Positions 23,635 through 32,755 of a DNA stretch of 64,000 nt are shown one piece after another. Under the pieces are notes generated by a model. It worked only from the letters and a program-made list of their open reading frames with translations, was not told the DNA's origin and ran no database searches. Made by a program: the position numbers and the translations under genes. Positions within the stretch are counted from its first letter, which is position 1. Every line of letters begins with the position of its first letter. Source of the DNA: Ectobacillus antri (GTDB taxonomy: Bacteria > Bacillota > Bacilli > Bacillales > Bacillaceae_G); assembly GCF_003852715.1 (NCBI RefSeq), contig NZ_RIAV01000004.1, positions 157,979 to 221,978 of the forward strand, in the 5' to 3' direction.

Positions 23635-25785
23635 ATGAAGGTTTTAATTGCAGAAAAGCCAGATCAAGCCATGAAGCTAGCAGCTCCGTTTACTTATAAA
23701 AAACGAGATGGTTATATAGAAGTTGCACCTAATTCTTATTTTCCAAACGGTGCATACTTTACATGGGCTGTAGGGCACATTTGTGAGTTGCTTGCCCCGG
23801 AAGAATACGATGCTTCCTGGAAACGCTGGAGCGTTACTACGCTTCCTATGATTCCGCAAGCATTTCAGTATAAAGTTACAAAATCTAAAGCAAAGCAGTT
23901 CAACGTCATTCGAGGCCTGCTCAAAAGGTCAGAAATAAAGGAGATTATTCATGCTGGTGATGCTGGACGAGAAGGAGAGTTAATTGTACGAACGATTATT
24001 AAAGTAGCAGGTGTTCGTAAACCTATGAAACGGCTCTGGATTTCATCTTTAACAGAGAAAGCTGTGAAGGAAGGGTTTGCAAATTTACGATCTGAAGCAG
24101 ACACACGTAATCTATACGAGGAGGCGTACAGCCGGGCATGTGCGGATTGGTTAGTGGGAATGAATGCTTCCCGTATATATACGATCTTAATGAAACAACA
24201 TGGCATTTCGGACGTGTTTTCAGCAGGGCGTGTGCAAACGCCAACGTTAGCTTTAGTTGTGAAGCGAGAAAAGGAGATTGCTGCGTTTGTCTCAAAGCCG
24301 TTTTGGGAAGTAATTGCTAAGTTTAATATAGATGGAAAGCGATACGAAGGAAAATGGCATAGAGAACAGGAAACGCGCATTGATCATGCGGAAATGGCAG
24401 CAAAAATTGCTGCGTTTTGTCAAGGAAAGCCGGCACGGGTAAAGGAGTTAGAGATTGAAAGAAAAGAGTTTCACCCCCCGTATCTATTCAATTTGTCTTC
24501 ACTGCAAGCGACAGCAAACCGTGCTTTCAAGTTTTCTCCTAAAAAAACGTTAGATGTTGCCCAAAGTCTATATACAAAAGGATATTTGTCGTATCCGCGC
24601 TCAGATTCAAGCTTTGTCACAAAAGGTGAAGCGGCAGGGTTTCCACATATTTTGGAGCAGCTCAGTAAGCAAACGACATATCAGTCGTATTTTCCAACTC
24701 CAATTGCTTCTATCCTTACGAATAAGCGTTATGTAAATGAAAAGAAGGTCACTGATCATTACGCCATCATTCCAACGGAACAGGTACCGAATGTGGCAAA
24801 GCTAAGTAGTGATGAATACAAAATATATGACCTCGTTGCAAAGAGGCTCATTGCAGCTCATTATCCTGTTGCTATATTTGATTATACAACGGTGTCTACC
24901 CTCGTAGATGAGCGTGCAACCTTTATTTCAAAAGGAAAGCAACAAATACAAGAAGGCTGGCGCAGGGTATTATATGGAGAAGGAAAGGAAGAAGAGGAAG
25001 ACGTATTGCTCCCTCTTTTAGAAAAGGGTGAAACAGGTTACGTTGAAAAAGCAACTGTCAAAGAAGGAAAAACGCAGCCACCTAAGCGTTATACGGAAGG
25101 TCAACTTATCACGCTGATGAAAACGGCTGGGAAAGTACTAGAGGATGAGCAGCTAGAAAAGGTGCTTCATAAAACAGAAGGACTTGGTACAGAAGCCACA
25201 CGTGCTGGCATTATTACGATGCTAAAAGATCGTAACTATATTTCAGTTCAAAAGAACCAAGTATTTGCAACAGAGAAAGGCATACTTCTCGTTGAAGCAA
25301 TTGGGGATCAAATTCTGGCTTCGCCGGAAATGACAGCACGCTGGGAGCAGCGCCTCGGTGAAATTGGCCAGGGGCAGGCGGATGCGGCAATGTTTATGGA
25401 GCAAGCGAAAAAGCTGGCTGCTAAGATTGTAGAGCATGCAGTAACGCAGTCAGCTACATGGGACTTTAGTCAAATTGATAAAGAACAATATCAGTCAAGG
25501 CGTCCGGGCAAAAAAGAGTTTACACCGATTGGGGCGTGTAAAAAATGCGAGGGACAAATTGTAGATAAGGGCACATTTTACGGGTGTTCGAATTACACCA
25601 AAACAAAGTGCGATTTTACGCTTTCTAAAAAAATTCTAGGTAAAACCATCTCACAGGCAAATGCAAAGAAGCTGCTAAAAGGGGAGCTGACAAGCTTAAT
25701 CAAGGGCTTTAAAAAAGGGGATAAAGTGTTTGATGCTAAGCTCGGGTTTACAGATAACAAAATCCAATTCATATTTGAAAAATAA
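23635..25785 (+). CDS. topB: DNA topoisomerase III
   Basis: This type IA topoisomerase relaxes negative supercoils and decatenates DNA through a covalent 5'-phosphotyrosine. The 716-aa protein has an N-terminal Toprim domain (MKVLIAEKPDQAMKLAAPF, then HAGDAGREGELIVR), a strand-passage domain (VFSAGRVQTPTLALVVKREKE), and the active-site Tyr in GYLSYPRSDS near residue 319. The usual motif has T where this has S. One C-terminal zinc-type motif is seen (CKKCEG...CSNYTKTKC). GGGAAGGTGTTGTA precedes the ATG. The length matches the Bacillus enzyme. Confidence 0.95.
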   Translation: MKVLIAEKPDQAMKLAAPFTYKKRDGYIEVAPNSYFPNGAYFTWAVGHICELLAPEEYDASWKRWSVTTLPMIPQAFQYKVTKSKAKQFNVIRGLLKRSEIKEIIHAGDAGREGELIVRTIIKVAGVRKPMKRLWISSLTEKAVKEGFANLRSEADTRNLYEEAYSRACADWLVGMNASRIYTILMKQHGISDVFSAGRVQTPTLALVVKREKEIAAFVSKPFWEVIAKFNIDGKRYEGKWHREQETRIDHAEMAAKIAAFCQGKPARVKELEIERKEFHPPYLFNLSSLQATANRAFKFSPKKTLDVAQSLYTKGYLSYPRSDSSFVTKGEAAGFPHILEQLSKQTTYQSYFPTPIASILTNKRYVNEKKVTDHYAIIPTEQVPNVAKLSSDEYKIYDLVAKRLIAAHYPVAIFDYTTVSTLVDERATFISKGKQQIQEGWRRVLYGEGKEEEEDVLLPLLEKGETGYVEKATVKEGKTQPPKRYTEGQLITLMKTAGKVLEDEQLEKVLHKTEGLGTEATRAGIITMLKDRNYISVQKNQVFATEKGILLVEAIGDQILASPEMTARWEQRLGEIGQGQADAAMFMEQAKKLAAKIVEHAVTQSATWDFSQIDKEQYQSRRPGKKEFTPIGACKKCEGQIVDKGTFYGCSNYTKTKCDFTLSKKILGKTISQANAKKLLKGELTSLIKGFKKGDKVFDAKLGFTDNKIQFIFEK

Positions 25786-25826
25786 AAAAGTCTAATGTCT
25801 TAGCTGTTTCCCCCTTTTGTCTTTTA

Positions 25827-25840
25827 TGGAAAGGTTTCCA
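25827..25840 (+). promoter_or_regulatory. cre-like operator before pgmB
   Basis: TGGAAAGGTTTCCA has perfect 6-bp arms and resembles the CcpA catabolite-response element TGNAANCGNTNNCA, differing in the central CG. Another LacI-family repressor site is possible. Confidence 0.4.
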
Positions 25841-25903
25841 TTCCAATCTTTGTACAAAAGTGATAGCATAGAATGGTAGGATACCGAAAGTGAGGAAATC
25901 AAT

Positions 25904-26578
25904 ATGACAAAGCAAGTACAAGCATTTATTTTTGATTTAGATGGTGTCATCACAGATAGTGCAGAACACCATTACTTAGCTTGGAAGCAACTAGGGCAAG
26001 AGTTACATATTCCGTTTGATCGAGAGTTTAACGAGCAGTTAAAAGGCGTTAGCCGCATGGATTCATTAGAGCGTATTTTAGCGCTTGGCAATCGTCAACA
26101 TGATTTTACAGCAGAAGAAAAGGAAGCGCTCGCTACAAAGAAGAATGAACATTATAAAGAGTTGATTAAGGGTATTACGGAAGCAGATATCTTACCAGGT
26201 ATCACAGAGCTTCTTGCAGATATTCGCAAGCATGGTCTAAAGGTAGGCTTGGCCTCGGCTAGTAAAAATGCATTTGTTGTGATTGATCGTCTTGGTGTCG
26301 GTGAACATTTTCATTACATTGTAGACGCGGCAAAAGTGGCAAAGGGTAAGCCAGACCCTGAAATATTTTTAAAGGCTGCGGACGCATTAGGTGTTCCTTA
26401 TGAAAATTGTATTGGAGTAGAGGATGCAGAGGCAGGTATTGAAGCGATTAAAGCAGCTGGTATGTTTGCTGTTGGTGTAGGAACACCAGAGTCTATGGCG
26501 AAAGCTGATTATGTTGTTTCTGGAACGAGCGAACTGAGGTATGATGAAATTATTGCCCGTTTTCAGCAAACAAAATAA
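25904..26578 (+). CDS. pgmB: Beta-phosphoglucomutase
   Basis: This 224-aa HAD enzyme is predicted to interconvert beta-glucose 1-phosphate and glucose 6-phosphate in maltose/trehalose breakdown. It has FDLDGVITDSAEHHYLAWK (both catalytic Asp, and the His of the substrate-specificity segment). KGVSRMDSLERIL matches the PgmB cap loop. LASASKN, KGKPDPEIF and VEDAEAGIEA complete the motifs. GTGAGGAAATCAAT precedes the ATG. Unusually, no maltose phosphorylase or transporter gene is adjacent; it appears monocistronic behind a cre-like site. Confidence 0.87.
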   Translation: MTKQVQAFIFDLDGVITDSAEHHYLAWKQLGQELHIPFDREFNEQLKGVSRMDSLERILALGNRQHDFTAEEKEALATKKNEHYKELIKGITEADILPGITELLADIRKHGLKVGLASASKNAFVVIDRLGVGEHFHYIVDAAKVAKGKPDPEIFLKAADALGVPYENCIGVEDAEAGIEAIKAAGMFAVGVGTPESMAKADYVVSGTSELRYDEIIARFQQTK

Positions 26579-26590
26579 AACAGCATATGC

Positions 26591-26631
26591 AAAACAAGCG
26601 AGGACATTTCAGTTCTCGCTTGTTTTACATA
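26591..26631 (+). terminator. Terminator after pgmB
   Basis: The 12-bp arms AAAACAAGCGAG and CTCGCTTGTTTT flank a 12-base loop, 12 bases after the stop. Confidence 0.8.
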
Positions 26632-26767
26632 AAAATATGTACCAATGTCAGATGAATAGAAATGAATACAAGCATATTCTTCCTTAATATCTGTACACAC
26701 ATATGGACATTTCTTCCTCTCTTACATATAATTAAAAGTAATTCTAAACAGATCGGAGTGATGCATT

Positions 26768-26842
26768 ATGTTAATTGCACATATGAACCAAAAGAGTGAG
26801 GAAGGAACGGGCCGAACGAGATAATTGTCGCCGTGTCCTTCC
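26768..26842 (+). promoter_or_regulatory. Leader of rsgA with an 18-codon ORF and hairpin
   Basis: GGAGTG is followed after 7 bases by ATG 26768, opening an 18-codon frame (MLIAHMNQKSEEGTGRTR) that stops at 26822-26824. A stem forms from GGAAGGAACGG (26800-26810) and CCGTGTCCTTCC (26831-26842), 11 pairs with one bulged G. The uORF ends inside the loop, and the rsgA ribosome-binding site begins 9 bases after the stem. A ribosome on the uORF would open the stem, suggesting translational control. Confidence 0.4.
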
Positions 26843-26864
26843 ATATAAAAGGGAGGATATTATA

Positions 26865-27914
26865 TTGACATTGAATCATTTAGGTTGGGACGCTTATTTT
26901 GAATCACAACGTACGAAGGCATATGAGGTTGGGCGGGTTGTACTTGAGCATAAACATATGTATCGAATCGTATCCGATGACGGTGAATATTTGGGGGAAT
27001 TGGCAGGTAAGTTTCGACATGAAGCAAGCGTAAAAAGTGATTATCCTGCAGTGGGTGACTGGGTTTGGATTACAAAGCTTCCAAATGAACAAAAAACGGT
27101 TATTCATGGTGTACTAACAAGAAAAAGTGCGTTTTCTCGTCAGGCTGCCGGCGAAAAAACCGAAGAACAGATTGTTGCAGCAAATGTTGATTATGTGTTT
27201 CTTGTAAACGCTTTAAATAAAGATTTCAACTTACGTCGTATAGAGCGTTATCTCCTACTTGCATATGAAAGCGGAGCACTTCCGGTTATTGTGCTGACAA
27301 AGCAGGATTTATGTGAACAGGTTGATGTTCTTATAGAAGAAACAAGAAGCATTGCGTTTGGCGTAGATGTGTTTGCTGTTGATAGTGTAAGCGGAACAGG
27401 AATACAAGAGCTGAAAAGCTTTATTAAAGATGGAAAAACAGTCGCGTTATTAGGTTCTTCAGGAGTAGGAAAATCAACTCTTTTGAATGCTCTTATTGGT
27501 GAAGAAGTTAGTAAAACAGGTGGCATTCGTGAGGGTGATGACAAAGGTCGCCATACAACAACTCATCGTGAGTTGTTCCGGCTCCCAGGAGGCGGTCTTG
27601 TAATTGACACGCCCGGTATGAGAGAGTTGCAACTATGGGAAGGAAGCAGCGCTGTAGATGCTACATTTACTGATATTGAGCAGCTTTCAAAAGTGTGTCG
27701 ATTTTCAGACTGTAAGCATGAAACAGAGCCAGGATGTGCGGTGCGGTATGCAATAGAGGAAGGGACTCTCGAGCTCGAGCGACTTACCAGTTACAATAAA
27801 TTACAGCGAGAAATCGCCTATGCGGCTCGAAAGCAAAGTACAGTTCTCGCTCGTGAGGAACGCAATAAATGGAAACAAATTACGAAAAGTATGAGAAAAG
27901 GTAAACAGAAATAG
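26865..27914 (+). CDS. rsgA: Ribosome small subunit-dependent GTPase RsgA
   Basis: RsgA is a circularly permuted GTPase that checks maturation of the 30S subunit. The 349-aa protein has an N-terminal OB-fold (VGRVVLEHKHMYRIVSDDGE). The permuted G4-G1-G3 order is VLTKQDL, LLGSSGVGKSTLLNALIG near residue 196, and DTPGMREL. A zinc knuckle CRFSDCKHETEPGC follows. I chose TTG 26865 because GGGAGG lies 8 bases upstream and homologues begin TLNHLGW. The frame is open 23 codons further back, across the leader hairpin. It may be a second RsgA paralogue, since the housekeeping copy normally lies by rpe/prpC. Confidence 0.9.
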   Translation: MTLNHLGWDAYFESQRTKAYEVGRVVLEHKHMYRIVSDDGEYLGELAGKFRHEASVKSDYPAVGDWVWITKLPNEQKTVIHGVLTRKSAFSRQAAGEKTEEQIVAANVDYVFLVNALNKDFNLRRIERYLLLAYESGALPVIVLTKQDLCEQVDVLIEETRSIAFGVDVFAVDSVSGTGIQELKSFIKDGKTVALLGSSGVGKSTLLNALIGEEVSKTGGIREGDDKGRHTTTHRELFRLPGGGLVIDTPGMRELQLWEGSSAVDATFTDIEQLSKVCRFSDCKHETEPGCAVRYAIEEGTLELERLTSYNKLQREIAYAARKQSTVLAREERNKWKQITKSMRKGKQK

Positions 27915-27946
27915 GAAAATACCTCGTCAAAAGACGAGGTATTTTC
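27915..27946 (+). terminator. Terminator after rsgA
   Basis: GAAAATACCTCGTC and GACGAGGTATTTTC pair perfectly (14 bp, loop AAAA). Confidence 0.88.
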
Positions 27947-27963
27947 TTGCGAGGAGGATAGAT

Positions 27964-28899
27964 ATGAGGGAAGTTTTGCATCGCATACCAGAGCTAGCGG
28001 GAGCTATAAGTATAACTCCCATATTAAAAGGGTTTTCAAAAGAGGAAAAATGGAAGATTGAACATGTCGAGAAAACGTATTTTGTTAAAGTAGGGGCTGT
28101 TGAAACCGCCAAACAACGAAAAGTAGAACTACACTATGTGCAACATTTTTACAAGCAAGGCGTGCCGGTTCCTAAGCTTATTCGCTTTGATGAGATGGAA
28201 TCAATTTGCATAGAAGTTTCTGCATTTATAGAAGGAGAAGATGGGAAAGAAATTTTGCCCCGTATGAGCTGGCAGGAACAATACAGATGTGGAAAGCAAG
28301 CGGGAAAAGCGTTATTACAAATTCATTCGTTGGTGAAATCCAATAACGAAAGGACATGGGAAGAGTATCGTATTTCCAAGCATGAGCGCTATACGAAACG
28401 CTATCAAGAGCTAAATCTATCTCTCGTACCTATTGAAGATGCTTTGGATTTCATTGATAACCATAAGCAATTATTGAAAAATCGACCTATCGTTTTTTTA
28501 CATGATGATTTTCATCCAAGCAATTTAATACTCACTGCTAATAAATTAGAAGCGGTTATTGATTTTGGAAGGTATGAATGGGGAGACCCTTATCATGATT
28601 TTTACAAGATTGCTTTATTTACGAGAAATGTAAGTCCTGCGTTTGCAACGGGGCAAATACACGGTTATTTTGATGGAGAGCCTCCTCAGGAGTTTTGGAT
28701 GTATTATGCTTTGTATGCAGCGTTTGCTGTTGTGGCTGATGTGGTGTGGTCATTTGTGCATACGCCGCATCTATTAGCGGAAACAAAGCAGCGTTTAATG
28801 ACAATCCTCCAAGATCATCATGACTTTAAGCAATGCATGCCTCAGTGGTACATACAAGAGTTACAAACATTTAAAAGTGAATTAGGAAACAAGTTTTAA
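27964..28899 (+). CDS. Aminoglycoside phosphotransferase-family kinase
   Basis: This 311-aa protein of the APH/choline-kinase fold has the catalytic loop FLHDDFHPSNLI (about residues 178-189, catalytic Asp in the HDD of HxDxxxxN) and the metal-binding IDFGRYEWGDPYHD. The N-lobe has the ATP-binding Lys in TYFVKVG. These proteins phosphorylate aminoglycosides, sugars or other small alcohols; substrate cannot be assigned, and B. cereus-type genomes carry several. GAGGAGGATAGAT precedes the ATG. It is flanked by terminators on both sides. Confidence 0.85.
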   Translation: MREVLHRIPELAGAISITPILKGFSKEEKWKIEHVEKTYFVKVGAVETAKQRKVELHYVQHFYKQGVPVPKLIRFDEMESICIEVSAFIEGEDGKEILPRMSWQEQYRCGKQAGKALLQIHSLVKSNNERTWEEYRISKHERYTKRYQELNLSLVPIEDALDFIDNHKQLLKNRPIVFLHDDFHPSNLILTANKLEAVIDFGRYEWGDPYHDFYKIALFTRNVSPAFATGQIHGYFDGEPPQEFWMYYALYAAFAVVADVVWSFVHTPHLLAETKQRLMTILQDHHDFKQCMPQWYIQELQTFKSELGNKF

Positions 28900-28905
28900 T
28901 TCGTG

Positions 28906-28942
28906 TAAAAAAGAGAAAATCCGTAGATTTTCCTTTTTTAGA
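28906..28942 (+). terminator. Terminator after the APH-family gene
   Basis: AAAAAAG-GAAAATC pairs with GATTTTCCTTTTTT around CGTA, giving an AT-rich stem ending in a T run. Confidence 0.65.
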
Positions 28943-29035
28943 TAAATTTTGTATAAGTATGCTAAATAACTGACCCTTCATGGCACTCATGAATAAGGTA
29001 ATAAAGAACAAATAAAGACGAAAGGAGACTAAAGT

Positions 29036-29275
29036 ATGAACCGTTATCATGTAGGTGGTGTAGGCCATCCAGCGGTTGGGTTTGGCGTTGGTCATCCAGT
29101 TGGATTTGGTATTGGTCGTCCGCCTTTTTGGGGAGGCGTACCCTTTGCGGCAGGTTTAGCAACAGGAGCGTTGTTATCACCTGGATTCGGAGCCTACCCT
29201 TCACCATATCCCGTTGCTGCACCGTACCCAGTTCCTTACACGCCATATTACCCTTATTCGCAGTATGGTTATTAA
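29036..29275 (+). CDS. Small Gly/Pro/Tyr-rich protein
   Basis: This 79-aa protein is dominated by Gly, Pro, Tyr and Val. The first half has a repeated VGHP-VGFG-VGHP-VGFG-IGRP pattern, and the tail is rich in YP/PY (ending YSQYGY). There is no clear signal peptide or membrane helix. AAAGGAGACTAAAGT precedes the ATG and a terminator follows, so it is a real monocistronic gene. The composition resembles small spore-coat or surface proteins of Bacillus, which is an inference. No certain sporulation promoter was found. Confidence 0.75.
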   Translation: MNRYHVGGVGHPAVGFGVGHPVGFGIGRPPFWGGVPFAAGLATGALLSPGFGAYPSPYPVAAPYPVPYTPYYPYSQYGY

Positions 29276-29290
29276 CATAAGAACAATACA

Positions 29291-29325
29291 CAGCGCCGTC
29301 CTTAAGGATGGCGCTGTTATTCTTT
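29291..29325 (+). terminator. Terminator after the Gly/Pro/Tyr-rich gene
   Basis: CAGCGCCGTCC and GGATGGCGCTG pair around TTAA and are followed by TTATTCTTTC. Confidence 0.8.
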
Positions 29326-29384
29326 CATAACGAAAAATAATAGTATTCATTAAAATAAAGCATCTCACGTAGGATTCTCTATTT

Positions 29385-31556
29385 TTAGGCTTTGTCTAAA
29401 TCTTTTTTAATTGGAGAAGTAGTCTGCTTTAAAACAGAAACCCAATGTTGTTTAATTTGAGCCGGTATATGAATCTCTCTTTGACTGTAGGTAATTTGCT
29501 CATATATATCTGTTAGCTTCTGCATATAAGAAGAACGAAGATGTTCATCTACATATAAAGCATATTCACGCAATGTTTGTGTTTTCTTATGAGGCAAACC
29601 AATCCGCCCAAGCTGCTTAACGAGCGCATGATAAGCACTGGCAAAGTTCTTTTCATTCATATTTCGATAACGAAGCTGTAAGAAAAGAGATAACAATCTT
29701 AAACGATGTTTTATGCTTAAGGCAGCCACTATAAGTACAAATACGACTATCATTATTGAGGTTTTCCAAGTCCATTGTATAATGGGCTTTTGAGTGGTCG
29801 TACCCGTCACTTCCTCTGAAAAATCCTTCTGGGGTTTTTCAGCTGGTTTCGCTATCGGATCAATTGTTGCGCTCGTTGTCTGCGGAGCTGCAACAACTTC
29901 TTGTGTAAAACGATAAGGGTTAGTAAACCCTTTTGTCGGTTCAAACGGAACCCACCCGTACCCCGGAAAGTACACTTCCACCCAAGAGTGAGCATTGTTA
30001 TTGGTTACTTGATATATATCTTCATAATTGGTTTCTGCTGTTCCGCTTGTTTTTTCTCCTTCAGTGTATCCTTTCACCCAACGAGAGGGAATATCAGCTG
30101 CTCGAAGTAATACAATCATGGCACTTGAAAAGTTGTTGCAGTATCCTTTTTGTGTTTCAAATAAAAATTGATCAACATAATCTTGATTTTCTTGGGGATA
30201 AGGCACATCTTTCATTTCGTAAGTAAAATCTGCAAAATAGTTTTCAATGGCTTTTACTTTATCGTAGCGATTAGCTTTGTCAGCTGTTAAAGTAAGAGAC
30301 AAATCTTTTACTCGTTGTGGCAACTGCGCAGGAAGTTGTGTGTACATGTTTTTGAAATAAGGTGTATTTTCTAGTTCATCAGGTGAATTAACACTTTTTA
30401 ATCCCTCTATAGGAAACTCAGGAACGCTAAAATTTGTTTTGTAACTGTCAACCACCGTCGATGGAGGAATAGGTATTTTTTCAGAAACTCTATCTATATC
30501 CAGTGGCCACTCAATCGGGGCTTCAATAGAAATAAGTCCTGCTGGGTAAATAAAATAAGGGGGTAAGCCGTTCAAATTGAAAGAAGCCCGTGCAGGTTCT
30601 GTTTTTGTAAGTGGGCCGTACCAATTCATTGCGTTATTAACAAATTGGGAAGGGGTGTCTACGATTCCCACATCCAATTGAGCCTCGCTCCTATCAGAAT
30701 TTTCCCATCCCTTTCCTGTATAGAAATCTTTCACTTCCACCCGCCAATAGGAGCTGTTTGCTGTAATTACCGAAAATACTGGTGTGTCATCTGGAAGGAA
30801 AGGACCACCTAATCGTGAATCATCTGTGCTATACCCAACTTTGGCTGTTCCCTCACTTTTGGCAGATGTAAGTGAGGTGAAACCAGAGATGGGATCAGGC
30901 CACTGCGGTGCAAGTTTGGGCGCAAAATAACCAATAAGAATACAACATGTGATCGCTGCAAGAAGCTGTACATGAAAGATAGGATAGCCTTTAAATAAAG
31001 ATGTGATGCGAGCTGTATTTTGTAAGCCAATTGTAATAAAACCTAGAGCTGTTACCCCAATAACAGATTGTTTGGCGTAATAGGGAGAGAATGTGTCAAA
31101 AATGGCAAGATAGACAATGGATAGAATCAATAAAAACAGCAGTCCTTTTTGCTTTTGTACTACCCACCGATAGGACAGTGAGCAACTGACCCATAGCAAG
31201 ATAAAAAATAATAAAGTTCGAACAATAGGAGTCCAATTCTTCCATTCCCCTGTAAAAAGATGACCAAAATCAGCTGCAACATCATGTAGAAACCCATTTA
31301 ACCAACTCGATTCGCCATATACATGGCTTGAAGCTGTATGCAATAAAAGAATAAGCAGCATGCTTTTTAAAGGTATGGATATAAGCTTGCGAATACCGAG
31401 CCATGAACCAACAAGGCAAACGCCGATAAAAATGATAAAGACATCTATGCGGTACATATCTGTTGCCATTGGTAATGGCTTCAGCCACTGAATTAAAATA
31501 AAAAACAAAATAACAAGCAAGGGGATGTGTTTCATTTGCATATGATCCTTTTTCAA
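29385..31556 (-). CDS. Transglutaminase-domain membrane protein (TgpA/YebA type)
   Basis: This 723-aa protein has an N-terminal block of about five to seven membrane helices, then a large extracytoplasmic transglutaminase-like domain. The Cys-His-Asp triad region is visible: GYCNNFSSAMIVLLRAADIPSRWVKG, then NNAHSWVEVYFPGYGWVPFEPT. A final membrane helix and a cytoplasmic DUF4129-like tail complete it. It is the last gene of a MoxR-DUF58-TgpA operon. The start may be TTG 31556 (GAGGTGA upstream) or the ATGs at 31541/31535. The substrate is unknown; the operon type is linked to envelope functions. Confidence 0.88.
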   Translation of the reverse strand: MKKDHMQMKHIPLLVILFFILIQWLKPLPMATDMYRIDVFIIFIGVCLVGSWLGIRKLISIPLKSMLLILLLHTASSHVYGESSWLNGFLHDVAADFGHLFTGEWKNWTPIVRTLLFFILLWVSCSLSYRWVVQKQKGLLFLLILSIVYLAIFDTFSPYYAKQSVIGVTALGFITIGLQNTARITSLFKGYPIFHVQLLAAITCCILIGYFAPKLAPQWPDPISGFTSLTSAKSEGTAKVGYSTDDSRLGGPFLPDDTPVFSVITANSSYWRVEVKDFYTGKGWENSDRSEAQLDVGIVDTPSQFVNNAMNWYGPLTKTEPARASFNLNGLPPYFIYPAGLISIEAPIEWPLDIDRVSEKIPIPPSTVVDSYKTNFSVPEFPIEGLKSVNSPDELENTPYFKNMYTQLPAQLPQRVKDLSLTLTADKANRYDKVKAIENYFADFTYEMKDVPYPQENQDYVDQFLFETQKGYCNNFSSAMIVLLRAADIPSRWVKGYTEGEKTSGTAETNYEDIYQVTNNNAHSWVEVYFPGYGWVPFEPTKGFTNPYRFTQEVVAAPQTTSATIDPIAKPAEKPQKDFSEEVTGTTTQKPIIQWTWKTSIMIVVFVLIVAALSIKHRLRLLSLFLQLRYRNMNEKNFASAYHALVKQLGRIGLPHKKTQTLREYALYVDEHLRSSYMQKLTDIYEQITYSQREIHIPAQIKQHWVSVLKQTTSPIKKDLDKA

Positions 31557-31558
31557 TA

Positions 31559-32755
31559 CTAGCTCACCTCGAAAAACACATTCTCGTATTGATTTTCATA
31601 AACCGCCTTTACACGAATGTTGTATTGTTGCAAAGTTTTTAATCTATGTAATTCGGTTTCTGAAAAGGCAGAAGTGTTAGGTTTAATCACAAAAATAATA
31701 AGCGTTTTGTTCGTTTTAGAAACCAGTTCAGCTATGTTTTGCATGTCTTTAGAAAGCTCCCCTGTTACCAGCATACAGGAAGTTATTCGATTGCTGTTGG
31801 TAAGCTCACTTTGTAAAATATTGAAAAGTGAGGAGCTACTATCATCTTGCACCTTTGCTAAATGAAAAAAGATGCTTTGAAGATGTATATTTCCCTTTTG
31901 TAGGGGAAAAAAAGTACGCTCTTTTCCGATTGATAAAAAAGAAGCGTGTGTATCTTGCTGTAAAGCGGCCTTTACGAGTGATGCACAAAAGCTTACTATC
32001 GCCTCAAACATCGGGGATCTTGTCCGGTCCATAATGATTAACATGTTATCACTGCGTTGTTGCTCAAATTCCTTTGTCATAATCATGCTTTTCCGAGCAG
32101 TTGCTTTCCAATCAATCCATGAAAACCGATCTCCCGGTCGGTACTTACGTATGCTAGCTGGCATAGAGGTGTTTTTTGAAAGAAATACAGCCGTTGATTG
32201 TTGGCCTTGCTCGGCTCTACTCAATTGTGCAAAGCCAATGGATGTATAACGCGGATATACTAGAAGCGTGTCAAGGAGCGCCGACGAGTATTCCTTCTTA
32301 CACATACCTAGCATATCGCTTGTCGCAAGATGAACGGTAGAGAAAGTATGTTCACCTCGTGGAATAGAGCTAACCTCATATTGAAATTGTAAGGTCTTTT
32401 TAAACCATGGAAATAGTACCACGGTGGATTGTGCTTCTATACGTGCAAGTGAAGGGGGAAGTACATCCCTTACAATAAGGTATACAAGTGGAAAGCGATT
32501 CGAGCGTGTCACAGTTATAGTAACAATGATGGATTCGCCGGCAGTAAATTCTTTCTTTTCAAGTAATCTTGTAATCTGTATATGCCCTAAGTCATAAAAG
32601 GACAGTGTTAATGCGTACAGTATAAAAGGTGTGCATGTATATAGCAGAAACCAACTAACAAAATCACCTTGAAACATGGCATAACAAAATAAGACAAATA
32701 AAACGAATATTAAGCCTAACTTGTGGAATGTTTGTTTAAAGGGTTGTTTGATCAT
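31559..32755 (-). CDS. DUF58-domain protein (YeaD type)
   Basis: This 398-aa protein has two N-terminal membrane helices, a beta-rich middle, and the DUF58 signature region SMPASIRKYRPGDRFSWIDWKATAR. A von Willebrand A-like segment with LLIIMDRTRSP follows. DUF58 proteins partner with MoxR AAA ATPases. Its ATG overlaps the stop of the MoxR gene (ATGA) and its stop lies 2 bases before the transglutaminase gene, so all three are translationally coupled. Confidence 0.88.
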   Translation of the reverse strand: MIKQPFKQTFHKLGLIFVLFVLFCYAMFQGDFVSWFLLYTCTPFILYALTLSFYDLGHIQITRLLEKKEFTAGESIIVTITVTRSNRFPLVYLIVRDVLPPSLARIEAQSTVVLFPWFKKTLQFQYEVSSIPRGEHTFSTVHLATSDMLGMCKKEYSSALLDTLLVYPRYTSIGFAQLSRAEQGQQSTAVFLSKNTSMPASIRKYRPGDRFSWIDWKATARKSMIMTKEFEQQRSDNMLIIMDRTRSPMFEAIVSFCASLVKAALQQDTHASFLSIGKERTFFPLQKGNIHLQSIFFHLAKVQDDSSSSLFNILQSELTNSNRITSCMLVTGELSKDMQNIAELVSKTNKTLIIFVIKPNTSAFSETELHRLKTLQQYNIRVKAVYENQYENVFFEVS

